A stretch of DNA of 27,663 nucleotides, from assembly GCA_937982665.1 (NCBI GenBank), contig CALJLD010000288.1, positions 1 to 27,663 of the forward strand, read 5' to 3'. Numbering within the stretch: the first letter of the stretch is position 1; each line of letters begins with the position of its first letter. A model generated the notes under the pieces. It did no database searches. It saw only the letters and a list, made by a program, of their open reading frames with translations, and had not been told where the DNA came from. This DNA is from an uncultured Planctomycetales bacterium. Lineage in GTDB: Bacteria; Planctomycetota; Planctomycetia; Pirellulales; S012-138. Position numbers and translations under genes: made by a program. Shown here in pieces: positions 1 through 9,160 of the stretch.

Positions 1-2234
1 AGCGGCCAGCGGTCCCACAAGGTGACCTTCAAGTATGAGGTTTTGCTCAATTGCTGCGGCAGCTTTTGCAACTCTTCCAGCAATTCATCAAACTGCTCCG
101 GCGTAAAAACGCGTCCGCCTGAGGAAGCGGAAGTCCACGCGGCCAGCGCATCGGTGTCGGCAACAGGCCGTTCCAGTTCCAGGTCTCGCTCGAAAACGAG
201 AAATCGGGCTTTGGCCATTCCCAGGTCAGTACCGTTCCGCGTCGCCCTGGCTTCAATCGCATAGTCACCGGCCAGTTGCGTTTCCACAAATGAGCCCACC
301 ATCTCATTCCCGCGGCGATTGAGATTCAACGGCTGTGAGCTCCCGTCCGGCAAGATCATGCTCGCTTCCCATTCCGCATCCGGAATCGGTTCTTCCTCGG
401 CGGTCACCGCTTGCAGCGTGAAGTTCGCACGACCGGATTGCCGCACGCGCCGCTCCTCCAAGGCGATTCGCACCGCCCCGTCACCGCCTTGGTCCTTCTT
501 GGCCAGCCACAGCGTCAACTGACGCCAAAACCGTTTGCGCTGGTCGCCATATCCGCGCAGAATCCAACGATGCGTCGAGTCGCCGGTGAAAGCCAGAACG
601 CGGCCTTCGCCATATCCGTCAGCAACCAACACGGGGATTCGCCGGTTGGGGGCCGTTGGCGCAACGCCTTCCAGCAGCAGCCTGGCATTGTTGCGGGGCC
701 TCACCTTGTTCACGCCATCCAGCGGCGGCAACTCCTGCCACAACTCCGTATTCCGCTCGCGACTGCTGTTCAGTCGCGTCACAAAATGATTGCCCTCCAA
801 TTCCGAAGGCGCGATCTGGATCGGGCCTGGTTCGTGGATATCGGAGCGAATCGGCTGACCAAACTGCTGGTTGCCAATGCGATTCAACTCCACCGGCAAG
901 ACCTCCGCCAGCGGCGTATTGGCATATCCACCACCGGAGAAAGAATGCGCGCCACCGAGCATAATCAGCCCTGAACCTTCGGCCACACACTCGCGCAAGC
1001 GGAGAAGTTCCTCACCCGTGAACGCTTTGCTGTCAACATCTCCCAGGATGTAAACATCGTGGCGACCAGGCGTGAATGCCTCGTCCAACATCGTCGCCAC
1101 GGCATCGGGACGGCGAGGATTCTCAATCGTGCCACGTCGGATGTATTCCTCCGCGTCCAGCATCGCCAACGTCACTTCAATGTTGGGCGATTCGTCCAAT
1201 GCCTTCCACAGCTTGGTTTCATGGCGGGGCTTGCCTTCGATGAAGAAAACGCTGATCCCGCCAGACTCCACGGTCACAAACGTGCTTTGTTCATTGTTGA
1301 CCGTCACCAACTCGCCGGGCTGATCCACAACGCGGACTTGCACTTTGTGTTCGCCAGGCAAACGCGGAATGTGTGACAACTCCAGCGGGATCACATCTCC
1401 ATCACGCCGCGATTGAATTGTCTGCGAGTCAACAACCTCCATCTCGCCGGCGCCGTTCTCCATCAGCAGTTCCACTTGCATGGAGCGGTTGACGTAGCCG
1501 GACAACCGCGCTTGGGCGGTGACCAGCATGTTGTTCTTCTCAAAGATCCGTTCCGGTGCGGACATCTGCTCAATGGCGATATCCCGCAGTTGCCCTTGAT
1601 TGGAGGGATTGCCAAAGGCGACCGCATGCAACGCCACATTCGTCGCGCTCAATTCCCGAGCTTCGTTCAACGGCGGCCGATCGCGCGGCACGTTCGCTTT
1701 TTGATTTCCGTCCGTCAGCACAACAACGCCAATCACGCGCTCACCGGCGTTTTGGCGACGAGCTTCCGCAATGGAATGGCCAATCGCCGTCTCCATGCCG
1801 TCGGGCTCTTCCGGCAACTGCAACTCGCCATCCACCAGGGCAATCTCAACCGGCTCCGCGCCAAATTGATAGAAGCGAATGTTCAGGTTCTCGCCCAGAT
1901 CGTTGAAGTCCGGCATCGCGTCCGTCAATGACTCGCGCATTCGTTCCCAACGGCTGCGGTTGCCTTCATCGGTTACGCCCATGCTGCGGGAAAAGTCGCA
2001 CAGGACAATCAGCGTCGCTGTTTGCTCTTCGGTCGAGTGATAAACCAAAGTCGGCCGCAGCATTGAGAAGATGATCGCCAAGATCGCCAGCGTTCGCAGA
2101 AACACCAGCCAGGCTCGCCGCCGTCCGCTGGCCCGCGTGGACGCCGGACCCAACAGCAACAGCGCCACCATCACGGCGCCAATGCCAATGACAACGCCAA
2201 TGTGAAAGATCGGATTGAAGGCAACAGATGGCAT
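1..2234 (-). CDS. VWA-domain membrane protein, glutamine-amidotransferase-like (partial, C-terminus off the left edge)
   Basis: The frame is open from an ATG at 2234 to the window edge, about 744 codons. Two hydrophobic helices lie at the N-terminus (roughly residues 10-30 and 42-60). A von Willebrand A domain follows, with a canonical MIDAS DxSxS motif (DFSRS in CDFSRSMGVTD) near residue 80. After it come beta-rich segments and a middle part typical of the planctomycete VWA proteins annotated as glutamine amidotransferase-like (phrases such as LIMLGGAHSF and AFTGDSTHRW). It starts 46 bp after the BatA-type gene at 2281-4602 on the same strand, so the two probably form one transcription unit. 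Such pairs usually accompany MoxR and DUF58 genes, which are not seen here. The family role (membrane-anchored metal-dependent adhesion or assembly scaffold) is inferred; the substrate is unknown. Confidence 0.85.
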   Translation of the reverse strand, partial: MPSVAFNPIFHIGVVIGIGAVMVALLLLGPASTRASGRRRAWLVFLRTLAILAIIFSMLRPTLVYHSTEEQTATLIVLCDFSRSMGVTDEGNRSRWERMRESLTDAMPDFNDLGENLNIRFYQFGAEPVEIALVDGELQLPEEPDGMETAIGHSIAEARRQNAGERVIGVVVLTDGNQKANVPRDRPPLNEARELSATNVALHAVAFGNPSNQGQLRDIAIEQMSAPERIFEKNNMLVTAQARLSGYVNRSMQVELLMENGAGEMEVVDSQTIQSRRDGDVIPLELSHIPRLPGEHKVQVRVVDQPGELVTVNNEQSTFVTVESGGISVFFIEGKPRHETKLWKALDESPNIEVTLAMLDAEEYIRRGTIENPRRPDAVATMLDEAFTPGRHDVYILGDVDSKAFTGEELLRLRECVAEGSGLIMLGGAHSFSGGGYANTPLAEVLPVELNRIGNQQFGQPIRSDIHEPGPIQIAPSELEGNHFVTRLNSSRERNTELWQELPPLDGVNKVRPRNNARLLLEGVAPTAPNRRIPVLVADGYGEGRVLAFTGDSTHRWILRGYGDQRKRFWRQLTLWLAKKDQGGDGAVRIALEERRVRQSGRANFTLQAVTAEEEPIPDAEWEASMILPDGSSQPLNLNRRGNEMVGSFVETQLAGDYAIEARATRNGTDLGMAKARFLVFERDLELERPVADTDALAAWTSASSGGRVFTPEQFDELLEELQKLPQQLSKTSYLKVTLWDRWP

Positions 2235-2280
2235 GCAAGTTTCGTCAAACAATCACTTCAACAACGTCTGCGAGAACAGA

Positions 2281-4602
2281 TCACGCAAGAGTCGGCTTCG
2301 CGGAGCGCTCTTCGTCAGGCACTCCATCGCCGTTCAATTCAACACCTGCATCAGCGGCCGCTTCAAGTTGCCCATTGCCGGAATCGGCGCCGCGGAAGCC
2401 TGCCAACACGGATTTCTTTTGATCGGCCGGGGCATCGCGCATTCCATAAAAGCGATTCGCCAACACATGCTCCACGCCCATCACCAGGGCGACAATCACA
2501 ATCACCCAGGGGAAAAACTCTTGCCCAAAATGTGTGAAGGTGACGTTGCGCTGCAATTCGTCTTGCGTCCGAGCGACGGGAACTTCACGCCCGGCGAAGA
2601 ACGCGTTGAGCGTGCTCGATTCAATCCGCGTCAAATCGGTTTGATCTCTGGCCAGGTTCATTGAGAAGCCGCGATCCAAATCCTTCTCAAGCAACTCAAC
2701 GCGGTAATTGCCAATGTCTTCAATCGAAGAGATCAGGATCCGCGGTTCAACCGGATTTGAATCCCGGAACGACTCATCGCCAGAAGGCGCACGCAGCAAG
2801 TATCGGGCGATGCCTGCATCGGGATTGACGTGCAGCACAGCGGTCATGCCTGGCTGCGCGGCAAAGTTAAGCGTCTCGTCCGTCTTGGCCACCAGGTCCA
2901 GAAACATCTCGTTCATCAACGCCACAAACGGCCACGGTTCCGCGGCAACCGGCAAGTTTGTCCAGCCTTCGTAGTTGGGATCATCATTGCGGCGGAGGTC
3001 ATCCGAAACGGGAGTGGTCATCACCAGCACGCGGCCGCGGTCGAGTACACGCTCGACAATCGCAGGCTCTTCATTGGTGTAACTCAGCACCGGTTGCACG
3101 CCATCGTAAAGCTGACGGAATCGCCAAGCGCGATAAACCCAGGAATCGGCCCACGGCGCATCTTCCCAATCTTGAAAGCGATTGAGCATCGAATGCCGGC
3201 TTTCCAAGGCATCCAAATGCACATCGCGCGCAGGCCACGTCGCCACTTCGCTCAACTCGCCTGGCAAAACCGCTTGGGCGGCGGGGATGTTGAAACCGTC
3301 GCCGGAGCCTGCGTTGCGGCCCAGGAAGATCGCCAGGTTTCCGCCGTCCTCGACATATTCTCGCAACTGGTTCCAAACCTCCGCCGGTAACGGCTTTGGA
3401 TCGACCAGCGCAATCACGGAATAGTTTGAGTACTTGGCGTTCGTCAGCGCGCCTTGTTCGATGGTCTCGCAAGCAAAACTCACTCGCTGTTGCCTGCGCA
3501 GATCTTCCGGCGCCAGCGCGTTGAGCAGATAGAAGACATTGTAGTGCTCGTCGTACTCGCCGCCCAACCGCGGCGCGGCCAGCAGAACCGGCCAGGCAGG
3601 TTTGGACTCCACCGTGAAGTACCGGCGGTCATCAATGTCCAGCTTATCGCGGGAGGACAGCCGGATTTCGCCTTGGTGTGTTCCGGCAGGCAAACCACTT
3701 AAGGAAAACTCAACCTCCGCGCCGCCAGTGGCGCCAAAGTTGATCGGCTGTTGATCGCGCATCGCCAACTCGCCGGACTCATCTTCAAGCCAAAGTTCGG
3801 CGCTGGATTGATTCACCTGCCCGACGCGTTCGATCTCGGCCCTGAGCGTGACAAACTGATTCTGCGAAATGTTTTGCTTGGAAAGCTGCAACGAAGCGAT
3901 CCGCGTGTTTTGCGGTTCAAGAATTCCCACGTCAACAACGTTGATGCTGACCCCTTCGTTCTCTTCGGCAAATTGCGCCAGACGGGGCGCGGCCTCGGAT
4001 GGCCAACCACCCCGCGCCAGGTCCGTGAAGATGTACAACTCCTTGGTTTCGTGATCACCGGTCTTGACCAGCTTCCAGGCGGACTCAATCGCCAGATCAA
4101 ACCGCGAGGGAACGTCCGTCAGTTGCAGTTCGTTGACAAAGTCACTCGCAGCGTTGACGTCCACTTGAAAGACGTTGGTGTCGATCCGCGAATCGATCAC
4201 CGCGACCTGACTCTCGCTGGGGATTTCATCCAACAGCCAGGTGGCAATCTCCTGCGCATGTTCCAAGCGAGTCTTGTTTTCTTCGATGTACGACATCGTC
4301 GGCGACGTATCAATCACCAACACCGCGGAGACCGGGGCTTCCTGGCTGACCGATAAGCCTGAGGCCGTCAAGCTGGGGCGCGCCAGGGCAAATGCCAACA
4401 GGGCCAACGCCATGGCCCGAAGAAACAGCAACAGTAAATGTCGCAACCGCAGGCGACGCCGATTGGATTCTTGCCGCTGGCGAATGAACTGCAGCGCCGG
4501 AAACACAATGTGTTTGGGCGCTTGCCGCATGATCAAATGCAGAATCACCGGTGCGGCTGCCGCGCCGGCAAGCATCAACATGCCAGGATTGAGGAATTCC
4601 AC
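2281..4602 (-). CDS. BatA-type VWA membrane protein
   Basis: 773 residues from a GTG start with an AAGAG-like ribosome site about six bases upstream. The N-terminus is a textbook BatA domain: MEFLNPGMLMLAG opens the first helix, a basic linker with FPALQFI follows, then RHLLLLFLRAMALALLAFALARP forms the second helix. A VWA domain begins around residue 95. Its MIDAS-like motif is DTSPTMS, so the usual third position DxSxS is DxSxT here. A long beta-rich extracytoplasmic region and a single C-terminal helix (FFPWVIVIVALVMG, about residues 697-715) with a short acidic tail complete the protein. It lies upstream of and close to the second VWA protein (46 bp) and downstream of larE (292 bp gap with no other gene seen). 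Family members are predicted inner-membrane scaffolds linked to MoxR chaperones; the specific role here is unknown. Confidence 0.88.
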   Translation of the reverse strand: MEFLNPGMLMLAGAAAAPVILHLIMRQAPKHIVFPALQFIRQRQESNRRRLRLRHLLLLFLRAMALALLAFALARPSLTASGLSVSQEAPVSAVLVIDTSPTMSYIEENKTRLEHAQEIATWLLDEIPSESQVAVIDSRIDTNVFQVDVNAASDFVNELQLTDVPSRFDLAIESAWKLVKTGDHETKELYIFTDLARGGWPSEAAPRLAQFAEENEGVSINVVDVGILEPQNTRIASLQLSKQNISQNQFVTLRAEIERVGQVNQSSAELWLEDESGELAMRDQQPINFGATGGAEVEFSLSGLPAGTHQGEIRLSSRDKLDIDDRRYFTVESKPAWPVLLAAPRLGGEYDEHYNVFYLLNALAPEDLRRQQRVSFACETIEQGALTNAKYSNYSVIALVDPKPLPAEVWNQLREYVEDGGNLAIFLGRNAGSGDGFNIPAAQAVLPGELSEVATWPARDVHLDALESRHSMLNRFQDWEDAPWADSWVYRAWRFRQLYDGVQPVLSYTNEEPAIVERVLDRGRVLVMTTPVSDDLRRNDDPNYEGWTNLPVAAEPWPFVALMNEMFLDLVAKTDETLNFAAQPGMTAVLHVNPDAGIARYLLRAPSGDESFRDSNPVEPRILISSIEDIGNYRVELLEKDLDRGFSMNLARDQTDLTRIESSTLNAFFAGREVPVARTQDELQRNVTFTHFGQEFFPWVIVIVALVMGVEHVLANRFYGMRDAPADQKKSVLAGFRGADSGNGQLEAAADAGVELNGDGVPDEERSAKPTLA

Positions 4603-4894
4603 AGTTCGCTCTTAGGACGTCGCCAGCAGCGCTTGAAGAGGCGCTGTTCTCTGTTTTCTCAGATCGCCGTTTTCTCAGACATGCGTTGGCTCAGCGCACT
4701 TGCTGCCGCGAAGGCCCGGCAATGCACAGCCGCTCAAACGGTATCGGCAGGACTCATCCGCCACCTCTATTCTACGGATTGCGGATGGCGTTGTGCCGGG
4801 TTTTGTCCGGCGGAATTCGATTGCGGCCAGAAATACCGTTGAAACCGCGCCTGCCCTCAAAGTCAAACATCTCGCAGCGCGCGGACATTTTCGG

Positions 4895-5809
4895 TTAATC
4901 TTCTCGCGGAGAGATCTGCAGCTGAACAAGATTGCCCGGCGTCGTGTTGGCGTTGGCCGCGTTCTCGTTGAGCCCAAGATTCAAACTGCCTGATTGAAAG
5001 CCTGCCAGATCAAGCGACACATAGGCGAAACCCAATTCACGAAACTGCCGGACAATCTCCTCCGCCACATTCGGCTCGGCAAGCTGCGGGATTGCTTCAA
5101 CAGGCACTTCAATCCTGGCCAGATCACCGCGATGATATCGCACGCGAAGTTCCCGGAGCCCCTTGTCTCGCAAAAAGCGCTCCGCCGCGTCAATCATTGC
5201 CAGCCGCTCCGGCGTGACTTCTTCGCCATAAGCGATTCTGCTGGAAAGGCACGGCGCTGCCGGCTTATCCCAAACCGGCAATCCCCAATTCGCGGCCAGG
5301 TTGCGGACATCCGCCTTGGTTAAACCGCAATCAATCAAAGGGCTGCGGACGGCGTGCTCGCTTGCGGCATTCATGCCAGGACGATAATCGCCTTGGTCGT
5401 CAACGTTCGCCCCGTTGCAGATGACTGCAACGTTCAAGCCGTCAACAAGTTCGTCCATGCGCGAATAGAGTTCCGTCTTGCAGTGATAACAGCGGTCCGC
5501 GGCGTTGCGACGGTATTCCTCTTTCGCCATTTCGTCCGTGGCGATCACTTTGTGCCGGATACCAATCAACGCGGCCAGATCTTTGGCTTGATCCAACTCG
5601 CCGGCGGCCAGACTAGCGCTCGACGCCGTCACCGCCACGGCGTTTTCGCCCAACGCCAAGAAGGCGGCTTTGGCCACCACCGTGCTGTCCACGCCAGCGG
5701 AAAAAGCAACCGCGCAGCTTTGATAATCGCGGATGACTTCCAACAACTGATCGCGCTTGGCGGCCAATTCCCCGGAAATTTTTTGCGGTTGAGTTTGGGA
5801 AGTGCTCAT
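4895..5809 (-). CDS. larE: LarE-type ATP-dependent sulfur transferase
   Basis: The protein matches the LarE family, which adenylates and sulfurates the nicotinate-derived precursor of the nickel-pincer nucleotide cofactor of lactate racemase. The PP-loop is FSAGVDST at about residues 36-43 (SAGVDS rather than the commoner SGGVDS). The motif CYHCK gives C107 and C110, and PCLSSR gives C187. Three such cysteines mark the LarE class thought to bind a [4Fe-4S] cluster instead of giving up its own cysteine sulfur. I chose the ATG at 5809 (304 residues) because the family begins shortly before the PP-loop; the frame is open to 5920, and an ATG at 5854 is an alternative. No larA, larB or larC is in the window. 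The gene is divergent from the ThuA gene across a 212-bp region. Confidence 0.85.
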   Translation of the reverse strand: MSTSQTQPQKISGELAAKRDQLLEVIRDYQSCAVAFSAGVDSTVVAKAAFLALGENAVAVTASSASLAAGELDQAKDLAALIGIRHKVIATDEMAKEEYRRNAADRCYHCKTELYSRMDELVDGLNVAVICNGANVDDQGDYRPGMNAASEHAVRSPLIDCGLTKADVRNLAANWGLPVWDKPAAPCLSSRIAYGEEVTPERLAMIDAAERFLRDKGLRELRVRYHRGDLARIEVPVEAIPQLAEPNVAEEIVRQFRELGFAYVSLDLAGFQSGSLNLGLNENAANANTTPGNLVQLQISPRED

Positions 5810-6021
5810 TCCAAATGATCCCAGAGTTGTCGATAGCCGGATTATATCGGGCATTGCACATTCACGCACGATGGCTGAATTCCCCCGCGGAACGGCGTGG
5901 AATCCGTGGAAACCCAACAAATCACCCGGTATCCTGACGGGACGTCGCAGTGCAGGCTATTGTTGCGGACTGATCCGCTTCTTGCCGCCCAACAAACATT
6001 TCGCCCGAAGTGAGACCCACC

Positions 6022-7107
6022 ATGCCGCGATTTCGCTTTGCAGCAGTCTTGACCGCTTTTCTTGTTGGCATGCTTGCCGCCTCTGCGCAAGCGCAAAACA
6101 CGTCGCAAGAACGCCGCGTGGTTGGAGACACCGGCGGTGGAAACAACAACCAGGACACGTTCGTTGTCTATGACGGTTCGCAAGGTCCCAACAGCAACGG
6201 CAAGCACATTGTGCTGGTTTCCGGCGATGAGGAATATCGCTCTGAAGAAACCCTGCCGGCTTTGGGAAAGATCCTCGCCAGGCGGCACGGCTTCAAGTGC
6301 ACGGTGCTGTTTGCAATTGATCCGGGCACCGGCGAAATCAATCCCAACATCAACAACAACATTCCCGGGCTTCAGGCACTGCAATCCGCGGACCTGTTGG
6401 TCCTCTTCACGCGATTCCGAGATTTGCCGGACGATCAGATGCGCTACATCGCCGAGTATGTGGAAGCCGGCAAACCGATTGTCGCTATTCGCACGGCAAC
6501 GCACGCCTTCAAGATGGACAGCAGCGAAACTTACAAACGCTATTCCGTCAGCGGCGGACAATGGCAAGGCGGGTTTGGCAAACACGTGTTGGGCGAAACC
6601 TGGGTCAATCATCACGGCGCCCATGGTCGGCAAAGCTCGCGCGGCATCATCGCCCCAGGCAATGAAGACCATCCAATTCTTCGCGGCATCAACGATGGCG
6701 ATATCTGGGGACCAACCGACGTTTACGGCGTGCGCTTGCCATTGCGTGAGAGTTGCCAGCCCTTGGTGATGGGTCAGGTTTTGGACGGAATGCAGCCAGA
6801 CTCCGTGCCTCTGGAAGGCGGCAAGAATGATCCGATGATGCCCATCGCTTGGACGAATGCCTACGAATCGCCCTCTGGCGAAAAAGCTCGTGTGTTCACC
6901 AGCACCATCGGCGCTTCGCAAGACTTTGCCAGCGAAGGGGTGCGGCGACTGCTGGTCAACGCCTGTTATTGGGCAATGGGTTTGGAAGATGAAATGCCTG
7001 AGATGACCGATGTCGAACTTGTCGGAGAATTCGACCCAACACCTTTCGGCTTCGACGGCTACCAGCGCGGCGTTAAGCCGAAAGACCTGCAGCTTGGCGA
7101 AGGGTAA
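6022..7107 (+). CDS. Secreted ThuA-domain protein
   Basis: 361 residues from ATG 6022; a GTG at 6010 is in frame but the signal peptide begins at the ATG (MPRFRFAAVLTAFLVGMLA, predicted cut after ASAQA). The ThuA-like fold, related to class I glutamine amidotransferases, starts near residue 60 with KHIVLVSGDEEYRSEETLP and continues through LVLFTRFRDLPDDQM and AIRTATHAF to NACYWAMGLEDEMP near the end. Planctomycetes carry many such secreted paralogues, usually annotated trehalose-utilisation or heme-binding domain; the true substrate is not known. The protein therefore probably acts in the periplasm, possibly on carbohydrate. A 12-bp perfect palindrome of GC-rich sequence (CGCGCATGCGCG, 7128-7139) lies just after the stop and could form a small hairpin, but no T-run follows. 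Confidence 0.85.
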   Translation: MPRFRFAAVLTAFLVGMLAASAQAQNTSQERRVVGDTGGGNNNQDTFVVYDGSQGPNSNGKHIVLVSGDEEYRSEETLPALGKILARRHGFKCTVLFAIDPGTGEINPNINNNIPGLQALQSADLLVLFTRFRDLPDDQMRYIAEYVEAGKPIVAIRTATHAFKMDSSETYKRYSVSGGQWQGGFGKHVLGETWVNHHGAHGRQSSRGIIAPGNEDHPILRGINDGDIWGPTDVYGVRLPLRESCQPLVMGQVLDGMQPDSVPLEGGKNDPMMPIAWTNAYESPSGEKARVFTSTIGASQDFASEGVRRLLVNACYWAMGLEDEMPEMTDVELVGEFDPTPFGFDGYQRGVKPKDLQLGEG

Positions 7108-7177
7108 CGCCCTGATTGGCACAACGCCGCGCATGCGCGCTCCGTTTGTGTAATGTTCGAGTGGAGAGATCGGCGAA

Positions 7178-7615
7178 GTGCAACTCCGCGATCACGATTC
7201 CCGGCATGATGCTGCGGATTCGTCAAACAAACCGCCAACACAAGAACGCACTCCTTACAGCGTGCGCCCTCGTGAGCGCAGCGTTTGGGAACGGCTCTTC
7301 GGAACCAACCGGCGCGGCTTGCCGAAGAATTCGACGAGCCGTCCGCCAGACGAAGCGCAGTTCTCATTGGCTGTGTTGTTTGGCATCATCACTTTGGTTG
7401 CAATCGCCTTGGGCGGAATTCTGCTGAGCCGCGCTTATCCGGTTGCCTATTTGGTATCAGCATGCGCTTGCGTTTTGCTCCTGGCCGTTGTGCCACCAGC
7501 CTGGCGACGATTTGGGGCCAAGGTGGTTGTTGCCATCGGAGGTCTGCTGATTGTCCTGGTGGTTGGAGCGCTCATGCTGTCCTTCGCGTTGGCCACAGCG
7601 CAAACTTCAGGCTAG
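7178..7615 (+). CDS. Small three-helix membrane protein, function unknown
   Basis: 145 residues from a GTG start; GGAGA about ten bases upstream supports it, and no other start precedes the first helix. The first ~58 residues are polar, and three hydrophobic stretches follow: QFSLAVLFGIITLVAIALGG, a second ending in CACVLLLAVVP, and a third near VVVAIGGLLIVLVVGALML. The segment QFSLAVLFGIITLVAIALG resembles the FSLRTLL-type helix seen at the start of many small planctomycete membrane proteins. It follows the ThuA gene by 70 bp on the same strand, so it may be co-transcribed. I do not recognise a function. Confidence 0.65.
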   Translation: MQLRDHDSRHDAADSSNKPPTQERTPYSVRPRERSVWERLFGTNRRGLPKNSTSRPPDEAQFSLAVLFGIITLVAIALGGILLSRAYPVAYLVSACACVLLLAVVPPAWRRFGAKVVVAIGGLLIVLVVGALMLSFALATAQTSG

Positions 7616-7775
7616 GCGATTCGCGAACAACAATCGCCGAGTAAACACGGATTTGCGCCGCTATTGCCGCATTCCCGTTTTTCCTTGGTTTTTCTTCTTG
7701 CCGTTGCATTCGCCAGCGTTAGATTGCAAAGGTCGCATTTGCCAGCCACTACGCATTGCGATGAAAGGGGGTCTG

Positions 7776-8738
7776 ATGAGTCATGGGATAAACACATTCC
7801 TGATACAAAAACATAGGTCAGCGTTTTCTCTCATTGAGCTGATCGTGTTGATGGCCATTCTTGGCCTTTTGGCTGCGTTGGTTCTAACGGCAGTTCAATC
7901 TGCGCGTGAAAGCGCGCGGCGCACTGCGTGTCAATCAAACCTACACCAACTCGGCGTCGCCATTGAAGCTTTTGAAGGTGTTAATGGACATTTGCCGGCG
8001 GGTGCTTCCGTGCGGAATTTCTCACTACACGTTCAACTCCTTCCTTACGTCGAGCAAACCGGGATGCATGCCCAAATTTTGGGAAATGCGGACGAAGATG
8101 GCCACTCGTCGAGATTTCGCACTACTCTAGTCCCAGTCTTTGTCTGTCCAAGCGACGGCGGCGCACTGCTATATAGTGCTGCGGACGTTGACGGTGCCGA
8201 GTCTGCGGCAAGCTGGGCACCTACTAGTTACTCGGGAAACTATGGAAGTGGTTTTCAAAAACACGGCTACAACGGCGCGTTTGCTTACGCCGCAATTGAA
8301 AGTGGGTCTTTTTCAGATGGGCGTGCGAATACAGCAGCAATGAGCGAGGTCTTGGTTGGCGACGGAACAGAAGATCCTCTTCGGATTTCGTGGAAGACCA
8401 TTGAACCTTTGACTGCCCCTGCAGAGTTGGATGTCTTCGCTGCCAAGTGCATCGATCCAGACTTTCGAGTGCCTACGTTGCTGAAATATCAGCGCGGTCG
8501 TCCGTGGACCGAAGGGCAAGTTGTGACCACTCTCTACAACCATGTGATTACACCCAACCAGCCTTTCTGCGCAAATGGAGGATTCGCTCTCGAAGGCGCA
8601 TACCCGCCTTCGAGCAATCACAACGCGGCGGTTAACGTTCTGTTTGGAGACGGGCGAGTGGACTTCGTTTCCGAAAAGATCGCACTCGAAGTTTGGAGAA
8701 AAATGGGTTCTCGGAATGGCGATGGGCCACACAGCTAA
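7776..8738 (+). CDS. DUF1559 pilin-like secreted protein
   Basis: 320 residues from ATG 7776, chosen because AAGGGGG sits about five bases upstream and because the pilin-like segment starts about 17 residues in. That segment is AFSLIELIVLMAILGLL, a type IV prepilin N-methylation signal with A instead of G before the cleaved F. It is followed by SARESARRTACQSNLHQLGVAI, the usual DUF1559 N-terminal phrase. The C-terminus carries the family's H-X9-DG element: SNHNAAVNVLFGDGRVDFVS. Planctomycetes have dozens to hundreds of these (SBP_bac_10/DUF1559); they are probably exported by a type II or pseudopilus-like route, and their role is unknown. By eye the gene is more AT-rich than its left-hand neighbours. 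A small exported beta-domain gene follows directly. Confidence 0.92.
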   Translation: MSHGINTFLIQKHRSAFSLIELIVLMAILGLLAALVLTAVQSARESARRTACQSNLHQLGVAIEAFEGVNGHLPAGASVRNFSLHVQLLPYVEQTGMHAQILGNADEDGHSSRFRTTLVPVFVCPSDGGALLYSAADVDGAESAASWAPTSYSGNYGSGFQKHGYNGAFAYAAIESGSFSDGRANTAAMSEVLVGDGTEDPLRISWKTIEPLTAPAELDVFAAKCIDPDFRVPTLLKYQRGRPWTEGQVVTTLYNHVITPNQPFCANGGFALEGAYPPSSNHNAAVNVLFGDGRVDFVSEKIALEVWRKMGSRNGDGPHS

Positions 8739-8755
8739 GACTGCAAGCCAACCGT

Positions 8756-9124
8756 TTGAAAGGGACAGCGCACGCAAAGAAACTTCTTATCGTGATTTTC
8801 GTAGGTATAGTTACTCATGCTATTGATTCGTCGGCATTCGGATCACTGACTATTAACAAACCTACTGGTGCCGATCATCCGAAGAATGAGGATATCGTTT
8901 GTCAAGGAACATCCGACCAACCATTCGTCACAGTCATGTTGCGGCGGTTTAACGGCGAAACATGGGTCAACCCAGCAGTCGACACTGGCGCTCCGGTGCA
9001 AAGCAACGATTGGTCCGTCACATTCGATGTGCCAGCTGGGGGGTGGCAGACCGGTCGATACGAGGTTGTTGTTGATGCGGGAGGTACAGAGAAAAAAGTT
9101 GAATTCGATGTAGTTGATCCCTAG
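8756..9124 (+). CDS. Small exported beta-sandwich protein downstream of DUF1559 gene
   Basis: The open frame ends with a clear exported domain. A basic stretch and hydrophobic helix (KKLLIVIFVGIVTHAIDSSA) are followed by about 95 residues of beta-rich sequence containing SLTINKPTG, DIVCQGTSDQP, VTVMLRRFNGETW and YEVVVDAGGTEKKVEFDVV. This looks like an Ig-like or carbohydrate-binding-type sandwich. There is no ATG. I chose TTG 8756, just after the DUF1559 stop; TTG 8693, overlapping that gene in another frame, is equally possible. DUF1559 genes are often followed by short lipoprotein or carboxypeptidase-regulatory-like genes, so a functional link is plausible but inferred. Confidence 0.6.
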   Translation: MKGTAHAKKLLIVIFVGIVTHAIDSSAFGSLTINKPTGADHPKNEDIVCQGTSDQPFVTVMLRRFNGETWVNPAVDTGAPVQSNDWSVTFDVPAGGWQTGRYEVVVDAGGTEKKVEFDVVDP

Positions 9125-9160
9125 TCCGGTCCAAGTTGCATTTTCCTTGCCATCGCCTTT

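Noticed and set aside
5842..7134. 430-codon minus-strand frame across the ThuA gene
   Set aside because: It covers the ThuA gene, which has a signal peptide and a recognised domain; the minus frame gives no family-like sequence.
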